This document shows, piece after piece, positions 1 through 8,427 of a DNA stretch of 38,286 nucleotides. Position numbers and translations under genes: made by a program. Origin of the DNA: a virus. The notes under the pieces were generated by a model. That model did no database searches. It was not told where the DNA came from and worked only from the letters and a program-made list of their open reading frames with translations. How positions within the stretch are numbered: the stretch's first letter is position 1; each line of letters starts with the position of its first letter. The stretch is from IMG/VR virus record IMGVR_UViG_3300031227_004775, positions 1 through 38,286 of that record; one strand, written 5' to 3'.

Positions 1-1
1 T

Positions 2-271
2 GCAGCCGCTAATACATTGGGAGCATATTTAGTCGAATCTGATATCGAATCTGATGATGTCTCTGCGTTGTTTGCCAGTATCCCGAATATTCCAGGTAAG
101 GAGTGCGATGGGACAGCGACCTCAGTTACTTACAAGACATCCAATCATACCATAACCGGATACATTCTACTCTCAATTCTGAGTGCGGGTGTTCAGGTTG
201 TTGGGAGGGCCGCCGCCGCCGCCGATGCTTCGAGTGCAGATGCTGATATACACATCGAGAGTATTCTCTGA
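2..271 (+). CDS. Capsid-associated structural protein, copy 1 (5' truncated)
   Basis: Only the last 89 residues are inside the window; the frame is open to the left edge, so the TTG at 17 is internal and not a start. The sequence is a clear paralogue of the C-terminal third of the next gene: both contain a CDGT core, then TSNHT, GYILLSILS, GVQVVGRA and end in DIHIESIL. It lies two genes before the major capsid protein, which suggests a head decoration or capsid-associated virion protein. That role is inferred from position; the family itself I do not recognise. Confidence 0.75.
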   Translation, partial: AAANTLGAYLVESDIESDDVSALFASIPNIPGKECDGTATSVTYKTSNHTITGYILLSILSAGVQVVGRAAAAADASSADADIHIESIL

Positions 272-311
272 GGCATTGAAATGACTACAAATTATATTGG
301 AGGTATATGAA

Positions 312-1199
312 ATGGCAGATACAGGATATAGTACGCCAATAGCCGGGATCATCACGAAGGGAAAACCCCCGATCATTACACAACATAATGTCGGGACCGT
401 TGCCGATTGTTATCCCGGAAGATTGGTAGTACTAGAGGACACAGATTACGATGTTAAAATAGGGGACGGGCTTGTGCCGCCCCTGGGATGGCTAGGGTGG
501 GAACAGGCAGATATTTCTTCGAGGCCCGCGAATATCGAAAGCATTTATACAGTAGATAGAGAAGCTCCTATTTGCAGGGGTGGAGGATTCTCAGTTTATG
601 GTAAACTGGTGAAACCTTGCGTGGCTGTAAAGGGCGACCTACTTTGTTCGTGGTCAACCGGAAGAGTGGCCGCGTGCGAAATGATCGATGGACTTCCGGC
701 AATAAAGATTCCATTCAGCAAGAATTCAGCCGCAAAGGACACAGGACTTGATCTCGTAGGCAATATGTTCGTTGCCGGATGTTTGATAAAGGCTGTGACC
801 GTGACGGGCAGTGCCACAATCGATGTCGGAATAATCAGCGCGAGTGAATCCGGTGATGAGGATGGTTTCCTCGATGGGGAATCTTGCGCTACGGATGGAT
901 ATGTGGTCCATAATACAGTCGATGCCACTTCCGCAAATCTCACGATGGGCGATTATCTGATCGAGACTGAAATAAAGTCGGCAGATGGTACCGCATTATA
1001 CTACCAAGTTCCTGTGGTACCGGGTTATGAATGCGATGGAACGAAAGTTTCTGTTGAATACACCACATCCAACCATACGGTAGCGGGTTACATCTTGCTA
1101 TCGATATTAAGCCCTGGAGTTCAGGTGGTTGGTAGAGCAGGGGCAGCGGCTGATGCGTCGAGCGCGGATGTCGATATACACATAGAGAGTATCCTCTAG
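312..1199 (+). CDS. Capsid-associated structural protein, copy 2
   Basis: A 295-residue protein. I place the start at ATG 312, 7 nt after the GGAGGT site at 299-304, rather than at TTG 297, which overlaps that site. It is beta-rich, with Gly, Val and Asp runs and no membrane segment. Residues from about 210 to the end match the truncated upstream copy almost position for position, including the DIHIESIL terminus. It sits 12 nt before the capsid gene, so a decoration or scaffold-associated head protein is likely. This is inference from synteny, not from a recognised domain. Confidence 0.75.
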   Translation: MADTGYSTPIAGIITKGKPPIITQHNVGTVADCYPGRLVVLEDTDYDVKIGDGLVPPLGWLGWEQADISSRPANIESIYTVDREAPICRGGGFSVYGKLVKPCVAVKGDLLCSWSTGRVAACEMIDGLPAIKIPFSKNSAAKDTGLDLVGNMFVAGCLIKAVTVTGSATIDVGIISASESGDEDGFLDGESCATDGYVVHNTVDATSANLTMGDYLIETEIKSADGTALYYQVPVVPGYECDGTKVSVEYTTSNHTVAGYILLSILSPGVQVVGRAGAAADASSADVDIHIESIL

Positions 1200-1211
1200 G
1201 GGGGAATAAGA

Positions 1212-2087
1212 ATGACTACAAGTTACGCAAAAGCGGCTAGGTACTTCGACAAGGAAATGGTCGAACCACTCAGGCAACAGCTCATAGGGAGAAAATTATT
1301 CCCTAAGGTCGTTAATCTAAAGCCTGGTGAGTTTAACGTCGATTATGATACCATAACCGATATGAGCGCGGCACAGATTACGAGGACTTATCCGGATGAT
1401 AATGTTTTCAGAGACATGATTAAGGTGGAAAAGACCAATTTGAGACTATGTGTTCTTTCCAAGGGATACGAGGTTCCAAGAGAAGATTTTGAAGCCTTCA
1501 AAACCAAGGGGAAGGATTTGGATGGTTCGGCCATGCTTTCGGCGGCCCATAGGGTTGGGCAGTTGGAGGATGATCTACTCATCCAGGGTTGGGTTCCAGA
1601 TGGTAGCAATTATACTGTTAGCGGTCTATATCAGAGTGCTGGCAATGATGCTACTGGCTCAGTAACATCGTCTTTCGGTGGGATGTCCACAGGAGTGGCA
1701 GCTGCATTTGCACTTCTAATGGCGGACGATGTTTCGGGTATTAACTATAATCTTGTCCTACACGCTACGCAATATTCCGAGCTAATGGCATCGAGAAGTA
1801 CCAATGGAGTACGGGAATGGCCCGACATAGTGGATATGATTAACCCAACAACTGGTACTAAGGGAGAAATCTATCAGTCCTCGGATATCACGGTGGACAC
1901 TGCGTTGATGAGCCCTGCAGATTCAGCGGGTAAATATATCGACCTAGTGAGGGCACAGGACTTCAAGAACATCATAGGTGAGGATTCCAAGATACCGGAT
2001 ATCTCGCCAATCTATGGTACGACAGTCTTGGTAGAAGTTCCACGGATCAAGCAAGCCAACGCCATTTGCAAGATAAATACCCTGTGA
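1212..2087 (+). CDS. HK97-fold major capsid protein (encapsulin-like)
   Basis: A 291-residue protein that would build the icosahedral shell. The N-terminal segment has YFDKEMVEPLRQQLIGRKLF followed by a GEFNVDYDTI stretch, the pattern of encapsulin/linocin-type HK97-fold shell proteins, in which an N-terminal helix ends in LxGRK before a beta arm. A central Gly/Ala-rich region and a C-terminal strand (TTVLVEVPR) fit the A-domain. It has no N-terminal delta-domain or protease site, so a separate scaffold may be used. The start is ATG 1212 with GGGGGGAATAAG upstream. Its place between decoration-type and connector genes supports the call. The fold is inferred by eye. Confidence 0.75.
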   Translation: MTTSYAKAARYFDKEMVEPLRQQLIGRKLFPKVVNLKPGEFNVDYDTITDMSAAQITRTYPDDNVFRDMIKVEKTNLRLCVLSKGYEVPREDFEAFKTKGKDLDGSAMLSAAHRVGQLEDDLLIQGWVPDGSNYTVSGLYQSAGNDATGSVTSSFGGMSTGVAAAFALLMADDVSGINYNLVLHATQYSELMASRSTNGVREWPDIVDMINPTTGTKGEIYQSSDITVDTALMSPADSAGKYIDLVRAQDFKNIIGEDSKIPDISPIYGTTVLVEVPRIKQANAICKINTL

Positions 2088-2107
2088 GGTTAGGGGGCAA
2101 ACTAACC
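2088..2107 (+). other. Stem-loop directly after the capsid gene stop
   Basis: The arm GGTTAG (2088-2093) and the arm CTAACC (2102-2107) are perfect reverse complements around an 8-nt loop. The hairpin begins on the base after the capsid TGA. It could act as a 3' end stabiliser or processing site that raises capsid mRNA relative to the genes downstream. No T-tract follows, so it is not a typical intrinsic terminator. Confidence 0.4.
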
Positions 2108-2144
2108 ATCCTTCCCCTGCATTAATGGATATGAGGTGAATAAA

Positions 2145-2495
2145 ATGGGAATAGGTACACCACAGGTCTATCCGGTCCCCTCGGTTAAGTCGAATGAGTT
2201 TAAGCAAGCACTCCCCACGGCAGAAGCCGCTCTCACAGATGATATAACCACTGACAATCAGTGGGCCAGTTTCTTGTATATCTACTTCGAGGGAAGTGTT
2301 ACCGGCATTCTGAGGGTATCGAGAAAGGTAGGCTCAACGACCGTGACAGAAGATTTGAATGAGGGCATAGCCCTGACAGCGACATCTGGCTATATGTTCA
2401 CTGTCCCGATAAATATAGACGATACTATAAATCTTGTATATTCGGTGACTACGGGAACGTACAATCTTATAGTCTATGACGTGGGGGCGGAGTAA
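2145..2495 (+). CDS. Small beta-rich virion protein
   Basis: A 116-residue protein. ATG 2145 is preferred over GTG 2136 because the GAGGTG site at 2133-2138 would overlap the latter. The sequence alternates short hydrophobic strands with Thr/Asp/Gly turns (for example GILRVSRKVGS and NLIVYDVG) and has no membrane segment. It lies between the major capsid protein and a fibre-like protein and ends one base before the next ATG, so it should be co-translated as part of the head or surface set. No specific family recognised. Confidence 0.65.
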   Translation: MGIGTPQVYPVPSVKSNEFKQALPTAEAALTDDITTDNQWASFLYIYFEGSVTGILRVSRKVGSTTVTEDLNEGIALTATSGYMFTVPINIDDTINLVYSVTTGTYNLIVYDVGAE

Positions 2496-4226
2496 ATGTT
2501 ACCCACCCCTCCGCAGGGTACTAAGTGGGACGGTGGAAGAAGAACCGATGCCGCCGCCGCCGGTGTACCAACAACGGCGGATACAGCTTATGCTTATCTT
2601 AAGCAGACCGTCAATCTGTTGTTATCTTTAGAAGGCGATGTTCAAGCTCATCCCGATGCAACTAGACAGGTCGAACTACTCAACATATTCGAACCTGGAG
2701 TTACATTCTACGATCCATCTGGTGGATTGATAGGAACGGCTGATATAACCCCTGGAACGCATGATGTATATAGAATAAGGATCGCGACTGAGACAAAGAT
2801 AGTCGATGATGTGGCTTCCTCTGAGGCTGCTGGAAGAGTATATGTCGCTTATACTGTGGACAATACCAATTGGGCCATAGGCGACCTAGGATATGCTCTT
2901 TTTAAAGGTATTGTCATCTGGACCGGTACAAGCTCAGAAACGAGTATGCCCGATATACCTGTATTCTTTAGAGTTGTAAGAACAGGAAGTATTCAGACCA
3001 CGGTTGAAACGATAGACGATAATACAGAACATCTATATGCGCTCATTGATGGTGGAAGCAACGCTTATCCGGATTCAGTAGTACAGGAGAGTGTCATAGC
3101 ATATTTGATGAGTAAATCATCCGATCCTATAAATACATCTTATGATAATACTACTGACTCTCTAGAGGCCATCTCTGATCTGGTAACCGATACTCACGCC
3201 GTGAGAGGAACAGTTTCAGATGTAGGTGCTGCCGCTACTGATTTCGATACTGATTTATCCGAAGGCACTGACAACCACTATAATGGAATGCTCTTAATGT
3301 TCCTTGACGGTGTTTGCGCTGGTCAGGCACATCTGATCGATGATTATGCCACGGCCAACGGGAACTGTACCTTTGTGACATCGGATCAATGGACGGAAGC
3401 ACCTGGAAATGGGGATGCGTTTATCATAATCCCTGATTCCGGAGCGTACTTGAAGAAGATATTTACGATAGCAGACACGGTAAATACGAGTGTAGGAACC
3501 AATGGCGATGCCGCAGGAACGACCACCGTATTCGCAAGATTGAAACAGATAGTAGATACATATTTAGGCAATGGAACGATAGGACTAGCTGTAATAGAGG
3601 GCTATGTCGATGATATTGAATCCAGATTAGGAACACCTGCCACAGGTACAGTAGCCGGAGATGTCGAATCTATCGAGACGAAAGTAGGAACCAACGCAGA
3701 TGGTGTTGGAACCACGACGGTCTTTGCTAGATTGGCTCAGATAGTTACCACATATCTATCAGACGGAACGATAGGATTGGCGGCCATAGAAGCATTGGTG
3801 GATGATCTTGAATCAAGATTAACGGCACAGAGAGCATTAAATCTCGACTGGCTGGATATAAGCGTATTCAGCCAGGAAACCGCAGGGGCGGCGGACTCCA
3901 ATGGCACGTCATGGGTTGACCTGCTCGATAAATCCACCATAACCAAACCTACTAAAATCTGTGGGTTCAAGCTGACCAAGGCCGGAACATGGGCAGGAGA
4001 TTGCAGGGTTAGGATAACCGATGGTTCGGCTACCAAGATATTCCCCTTTGCGGATTATTACACCGAAGGAACCGAATTCAATTCGGGAGTTCAGCACACA
4101 TTGAATTTCACAGTGAATGTTCCGGTAGCTGATGGTTATAAGATACAATTTTGTTCGTCAAACGGCGGGGATGGCGTAGGCGAAACGCTTGCATTGACGA
4201 ATCTTGCCATAATCGAGGTGGGCTGA
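2496..4226 (+). CDS. Large virion surface/fibre-like protein with internal repeat
   Basis: A 576-residue protein. Residues 1-200 start with a Pro-rich PTPPQGTKWDGG segment and a beta-rich domain. Residues about 333-378 and 397-442 are two copies of a 46-residue unit (VGTN...TTVFARLxQIV.TYL..GTIGLA.IE..VDD.ESRL) with helical, coiled-coil-like character. The C-terminal 120 residues form a beta domain with Trp and Asp/Gly turns, typical of receptor-facing or decoration modules. Repeats and composition suggest a fibre or head-surface appendage; the assignment rests on context and architecture. The start is ATG 2496 after GGCGGAG. Confidence 0.65.
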   Translation: MLPTPPQGTKWDGGRRTDAAAAGVPTTADTAYAYLKQTVNLLLSLEGDVQAHPDATRQVELLNIFEPGVTFYDPSGGLIGTADITPGTHDVYRIRIATETKIVDDVASSEAAGRVYVAYTVDNTNWAIGDLGYALFKGIVIWTGTSSETSMPDIPVFFRVVRTGSIQTTVETIDDNTEHLYALIDGGSNAYPDSVVQESVIAYLMSKSSDPINTSYDNTTDSLEAISDLVTDTHAVRGTVSDVGAAATDFDTDLSEGTDNHYNGMLLMFLDGVCAGQAHLIDDYATANGNCTFVTSDQWTEAPGNGDAFIIIPDSGAYLKKIFTIADTVNTSVGTNGDAAGTTTVFARLKQIVDTYLGNGTIGLAVIEGYVDDIESRLGTPATGTVAGDVESIETKVGTNADGVGTTTVFARLAQIVTTYLSDGTIGLAAIEALVDDLESRLTAQRALNLDWLDISVFSQETAGAADSNGTSWVDLLDKSTITKPTKICGFKLTKAGTWAGDCRVRITDGSATKIFPFADYYTEGTEFNSGVQHTLNFTVNVPVADGYKIQFCSSNGGDGVGETLALTNLAIIEVG

Positions 4227-4227
4227 A

Positions 4228-4479
4228 ATGCCCGATTCGGGCCTCAAGCATGGGGACTTCAAAGAGGGAATTGCTACTATAACCGCAGGAAATACCTTTG
4301 TCGATGTCACCCATGGTTTCTATACTACGCCTCGTTCCGTGATGGTTGAGCCAGATAGTGCGGAAGGGGTGGATCACTATGTCCCGGATGCAAACATAGG
4401 AGCTGTCACTTTCCGAATATCTATCTCGGCTGCCCAGTCGGTGAATGTTCTATTCAAATGGATTGCGGCGGTGAGTTGA
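4228..4479 (+). CDS. Small beta-sandwich-like virion protein
   Basis: An 83-residue protein starting one base after the previous stop, with GGTGGG as ribosome site. The pattern of aromatic and hydrophobic strands (GNTFVDVTHGFYTTP, then VTFRISISAAQSVNVLFKW) resembles small single-domain modules that phages place on fibres, such as H-type lectin-like domains. I cannot confirm that family. Its position between a fibre-like gene and a further surface gene supports a structural role. Confidence 0.6.
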   Translation: MPDSGLKHGDFKEGIATITAGNTFVDVTHGFYTTPRSVMVEPDSAEGVDHYVPDANIGAVTFRISISAAQSVNVLFKWIAAVS

Positions 4480-4480
4480 G

Positions 4481-5080
4481 ATGGCCATTCATGTTCACGC
4501 AGGCTTCAAGGCCGGTGGCGAAGTAGACATGAATTCAGAGAAGCTGAAGAATCATTCCTTCCTGGACATTTTCATGGATGTATTGGCCGAGGATACGAAT
4601 CATGTCGTTGCTGCTGAAGATCTAACTGCGGGCACGCCGATTGACTGTGTGATTGCCGCTCAACCGGATGTCCCCAGGAACGTAACGATAACGATAACCG
4701 ATGCGGATACGTCGATAACTGCGTTCTCAATTACCGTGGCAGGAGTGGATGCGAAGAATGTTGCGATAACCGAGAACTTCGTGTTCGGTGGGGGACTCGT
4801 TCAGACGGGCGACAAGGCATTTGCCGTCATCTCTTCGGTAACGGTTGATTCGATTACGGGAGACGATGCTGGTGACGTGCTCGACGCAGGACTTGGCAGT
4901 AAATGTGGTTTAAAGAATCCACTTACTGCTGCTGGTGACGTGTACAAGGTCAAGGACAACAACGCACACATGGATAGTGGTGATTACACAGTCAACACTA
5001 CGAATGACACAGTTGACCTTTCGACGGGCGGGGCCATCGGAGCAGGCGACGATTATGAGGTCTGGTATATCTGTTCATGA
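4481..5080 (+). CDS. Virion surface protein; stand-alone copy of a shared C-terminal module
   Basis: A 199-residue protein. It begins HVHAGFK, continues with LKNHSFLDIFMDVLAED, then a PDVPRNVTITITD strand region, then CGLKNPL, and ends in GAGDDYEVWY. The same order of motifs (HVHAAMK, DLLRDVLA, PDTPRNISL, VGLKNPI, GGGDDYTIWY) forms the C-terminus of the 987-residue protein downstream. The module is therefore used twice in this operon. It is probably a beta-structured attachment or decoration domain. The start is ATG 4481 after a GGTGA site. Confidence 0.7.
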   Translation: MAIHVHAGFKAGGEVDMNSEKLKNHSFLDIFMDVLAEDTNHVVAAEDLTAGTPIDCVIAAQPDVPRNVTITITDADTSITAFSITVAGVDAKNVAITENFVFGGGLVQTGDKAFAVISSVTVDSITGDDAGDVLDAGLGSKCGLKNPLTAAGDVYKVKDNNAHMDSGDYTVNTTNDTVDLSTGGAIGAGDDYEVWYICS

Positions 5081-5090
5081 GGTGAGCTAG

Positions 5091-5462
5091 ATGAAGATGG
5101 AAGAACAGGACAAGATGGAAGCGGAGATGCTAGAGCTGCAGGACAAGCTCGTAGCGTTGAGAGAGCAGTTCGAGGCGGACATTGCACCGAAGAAGGAAGC
5201 GATGGACACGGATTTGGCTATCCTGAGAGTGAAATTCGAGGACGATGCCGAGCTGCTGAAGTCGCAGTATGGGGTGCATGCGGACAAGGCGATAACGGAT
5301 GTTGACGAGTCGTGGAAGTACACCGTGATGAGCGAGCAGAGAGTGAGGATTCTGGCTCAGGTCGATGAACTTCTTCAGGAAGTGAAACACTATCTAGCTT
5401 GGGTCATTCCGAGACCGTTCAACTACGAGAAGAAGGCGGATGGGAAGATTGAGGTGAAGTAA
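5091..5462 (+). CDS. Coiled-coil virion or assembly protein
   Basis: A 123-residue protein. Residues 1-85 are nearly all Glu, Lys, Met, Leu and Asp in heptad-like order (EMLELQDKLVALREQFE), indicating a long coiled coil. The C-terminal 25 residues are basic and aromatic (WVIPRPFNYEKKADGKIEVK). ATG 5091 follows GAGGTGA at good spacing. It sits inside the head/surface operon, so a trimerising or chaperone role for the neighbouring large surface protein is possible. Its stop TAA (5460-5462) is directly followed, in the same frame, by the next gene. Confidence 0.7.
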   Translation: MKMEEQDKMEAEMLELQDKLVALREQFEADIAPKKEAMDTDLAILRVKFEDDAELLKSQYGVHADKAITDVDESWKYTVMSEQRVRILAQVDELLQEVKHYLAWVIPRPFNYEKKADGKIEVK

Positions 5463-8426
5463 ACGGCACTAAAGAATTGGTCGGCTGGTGCTGCCGGATT
5501 AGCTTCGGTAGGTGCGAATTGGATTGGTGGAGTCGCACCTGTCGCTGGAGATGATGTTCTCTTTGATAATACCAGTATCAACAACTGCACCTGGGATTTG
5601 GCTATCGCTCTTCTTACTTACAGTCAGAACGTTGGTTATGATGGACTTGTGACTGTTCTCAACGTCGATGTCGGCACGACAGGAAACACGACAATCAGCT
5701 CAGGGACATATAAGCCTGATGTTGGACAATGGTGGACTTGTGGAGGAAATTGGACAAAAGATGGTGGAACAGTTCAGTCTTACGCATATAACTTAGAGAT
5801 GACGGGGGATGGGACCGTCCTCAAGAGTACTGCTAATGCGTTTATCTCAGTGAAAATGTCCGGGAATGTAAGTACGGATTATACTGGAAGCTTAGCATTT
5901 AAAAATCTTGAAGTTGTGGCTGGAAAGACCTTCAGCGCATCGGCTGGTGACGAGATTTATATGAATTGGGGGGTTGGTGGATACACCCTAACAAATAATG
6001 GAACGATAGCAGGAGATGGCTCATTTCGTATCTTATTCGAGAGCGCAGATTATTCTACTGATTTGGGGGTCATCAATTGTCCAGTTGAACTATCTTTATA
6101 TCCCACATCTGGGGCCAGCCATAGTCTAACATTAACAGCAAACGCAGTTCTTGGTTCTACTCTTAATGTCAATTCGGGTAGTGCAACCTACACAATGACC
6201 CTCGACACCGCTGGTTACAACGTATCATGCACTGACTTAACTCTAGGGGACAGAGGGATCGTTAACCAGTCTAGTGGTGGAGTAGTCGCTTGCACTAGTT
6301 ACACACAGTCTGGGACCGACTCGTTGTTTACTCAGGGTGCTGAGGTTACTTGCAATGGTGATTGTGACCAGAGTGATGGGGGTCTGGCGGGGGATAGTGC
6401 GAGTGATTTTATCGTGAGTGGGGACTTCACTCGTACGGGTGGTACTGTATCTAATCTCATTCTCAAGATGACTGGGGATGGAAAAACCATAACTTCTCTA
6501 GGTGCTGATAATTACAAGGGCTTAAAGATTTTTAACAATGTTTCAACCGTTGCGGGAGTCATTCAATTCACAGCGAATCTTGAAGTTGATACCGGGAAAA
6601 TCTTTGCCATTAATGCCACAGGTACAGTTCGGGTCTATTATTACGCTGGGAATACATATCTAAACAATGGTATAATCAATGGTGGTGTTCTTCAGATATA
6701 CCTATACGATGCAAACCAGACGATAACCTTTGGAACTGTTAATGCTAACATACAAATTTATGCTCATTCTGCTGCTACTGCAGACCGAGTCTTAACCCCC
6801 GGAGCAAATACCACTTTGGGTTCAACCCTTACCGTACAATCGCTTCACGCAACGTACACAACGACCCTCGACACCGACGGCTACAACTTATCATGCACAG
6901 GAAAGGTAACATCGGGGGTCAGGGGAATAATCGACTTCGGAGAAGGAGAACATCAATTCGGAGATTCATTTGATTATTCAGCAGGAGCAATCATCGCAGG
7001 CACTTCCTTGCTCATCATGACGGGTGAGGACAAGACGATAACAGGGAACGGCAGCGACAAGCTGTGGGACCTGCTCGTCGCTCACAACGCATACTGCACG
7101 CTAGGTGCTGACCTGACCGTCGAGAACAAGCTGATGCACAACGACCGCTTCTTCATCTCGGACTACATGCCCGCAGGGTCGAGAGTACGTGACGAATCAC
7201 TAGCACTTTCGCTGGACATGGAGACGCTGTCAGCCGGTGACATGAAGGACTTCTCGGCAAACGGGAATGACGGAGCGATAACCGGAACGACCGTTGTTGG
7301 TGGCAGAAGGGGCATGGCGAGACGCTTCAACGGGACGACCGATATCATAGAGATGGGGGGCCCCGTATTAGTACCGGACAATGTCACGATATCCGTGTGG
7401 GTCTATGTGATGGGAGACGGGTCTAGTACGAGGAACGGAATCACTGAGTACATCAACGGCTTCCTTACGAACAAGTTGGAAATAGCGAATGCTGACGACA
7501 AGATTCGTGCCACTTTCCAGTACACTGTTGAAGACCTAGAGTTGGCCTCGAACAACGCAATCACTCGGAATCGGTGGTGTCATGTCGTATTCCGTGTAAG
7601 CGTGAACACGGGGAACATCTTCATAGACAACGTCCTCGACGCAAACACGGACACGAAGACCGGCGTGATGGTTCTCGGGGGCACTCACACGGTCCTCGGA
7701 TGCAGTCAGCCCTGGGCAGGCAACAGGAATTTCAACGGGATTATCGACGAGTTCCAGGTTTGGGCACGTCCTCTCAGCGATGCGGAGATTGAGTATCTGT
7801 ACTTCGACGCACTCGGCGGAATCGACAAAGCAGGCTACGCACTGGAGTATGACGCCAACCAGCATGTACATGCGGCGATGAAGATGGACGACGTAATCGA
7901 CATGGACGTTCATAGTCTCGTCGGAATAGCCGAGCAAGACCTCCTCAGAGATGTCTTGGCCGCCGCCGCCAACGCAGTACACGCCGCAATCGCAGGTACG
8001 GGGGCGAGTCAAGATATCGTGGCAGGAATCATCAACCCCGATACCCCGAGGAACATCTCGCTGACGACAACGAACAACGCCGCTCCGTCTGGCGATGTTG
8101 TGATAGAGGGTGTTGACGCACAGGGAGACGCAACGACAGACACGATAACGATTGTTGCTGGTGGATTGGCGTACGGCGTCGTGGCCTTCTCAACCGTTAC
8201 CAGGATTACTATTCCAGCGGGTGTAGGTGGTGCTGATACTGTGACTGTTGGAACTAGCGACAAGGTGGGGTTGAAGAATCCCATTTACTCTTCATTGGAT
8301 GTATTCAAAATCAAGAAGAACAACGCAGATATGACGATTCCTACGGTAGACCCTGATTATGCGACTGTGGATTTGGACGCGATAGGCGGAGGAGACGATT
8401 ACACCATCTGGTACAGGAGTGTTTGA
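5463..8426 (+). CDS. Large surface protein with LamG-like domain, ACG start
   Basis: A 987-residue protein read from ACG 5463. The frame contains conserved-looking sequence immediately after the upstream TAA (ALKNWSAGAAG, NWIGG, PVAGDDVLFDN), yet the first ATG/GTG/TTG in frame is TTG 5598. GAGGTGA at 5451-5457 is spaced correctly for ACG 5463, so translation very likely begins there. Residues about 45-570 are repetitive beta-strand sequence, probably a beta-helix (TLDTAGYNVSCT and TLDTDGYNLSCT recur). Residues about 577-780 look like a LamG/concanavalin-type jelly roll (DFSANGNDG, RRFNGTTD, ISVWVY, GIIDEFQVWARPLSDAEI). The end repeats the module of the 199-residue protein. Likely a host-binding or surface appendage. 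Confidence 0.75.
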   Translation, partial: TALKNWSAGAAGLASVGANWIGGVAPVAGDDVLFDNTSINNCTWDLAIALLTYSQNVGYDGLVTVLNVDVGTTGNTTISSGTYKPDVGQWWTCGGNWTKDGGTVQSYAYNLEMTGDGTVLKSTANAFISVKMSGNVSTDYTGSLAFKNLEVVAGKTFSASAGDEIYMNWGVGGYTLTNNGTIAGDGSFRILFESADYSTDLGVINCPVELSLYPTSGASHSLTLTANAVLGSTLNVNSGSATYTMTLDTAGYNVSCTDLTLGDRGIVNQSSGGVVACTSYTQSGTDSLFTQGAEVTCNGDCDQSDGGLAGDSASDFIVSGDFTRTGGTVSNLILKMTGDGKTITSLGADNYKGLKIFNNVSTVAGVIQFTANLEVDTGKIFAINATGTVRVYYYAGNTYLNNGIINGGVLQIYLYDANQTITFGTVNANIQIYAHSAATADRVLTPGANTTLGSTLTVQSLHATYTTTLDTDGYNLSCTGKVTSGVRGIIDFGEGEHQFGDSFDYSAGAIIAGTSLLIMTGEDKTITGNGSDKLWDLLVAHNAYCTLGADLTVENKLMHNDRFFISDYMPAGSRVRDESLALSLDMETLSAGDMKDFSANGNDGAITGTTVVGGRRGMARRFNGTTDIIEMGGPVLVPDNVTISVWVYVMGDGSSTRNGITEYINGFLTNKLEIANADDKIRATFQYTVEDLELASNNAITRNRWCHVVFRVSVNTGNIFIDNVLDANTDTKTGVMVLGGTHTVLGCSQPWAGNRNFNGIIDEFQVWARPLSDAEIEYLYFDALGGIDKAGYALEYDANQHVHAAMKMDDVIDMDVHSLVGIAEQDLLRDVLAAAANAVHAAIAGTGASQDIVAGIINPDTPRNISLTTTNNAAPSGDVVIEGVDAQGDATTDTITIVAGGLAYGVVAFSTVTRITIPAGVGGADTVTVGTSDKVGLKNPIYSSLDVFKIKKNNADMTIPTVDPDYATVDLDAIGGGDDYTIWYRSV

Positions 8427-8427
8427 G

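Noticed and set aside
2088-2107. Intrinsic terminator after the capsid gene
   Set aside because: The hairpin is not followed by a T-tract, and the next genes have no promoter of their own, so read-through must occur; recorded only as a stem-loop.
7536-8012. 158-residue minus-strand open frame
   Set aside because: Lies wholly antisense to the LamG-like region of the surface protein; no recognisable protein pattern.
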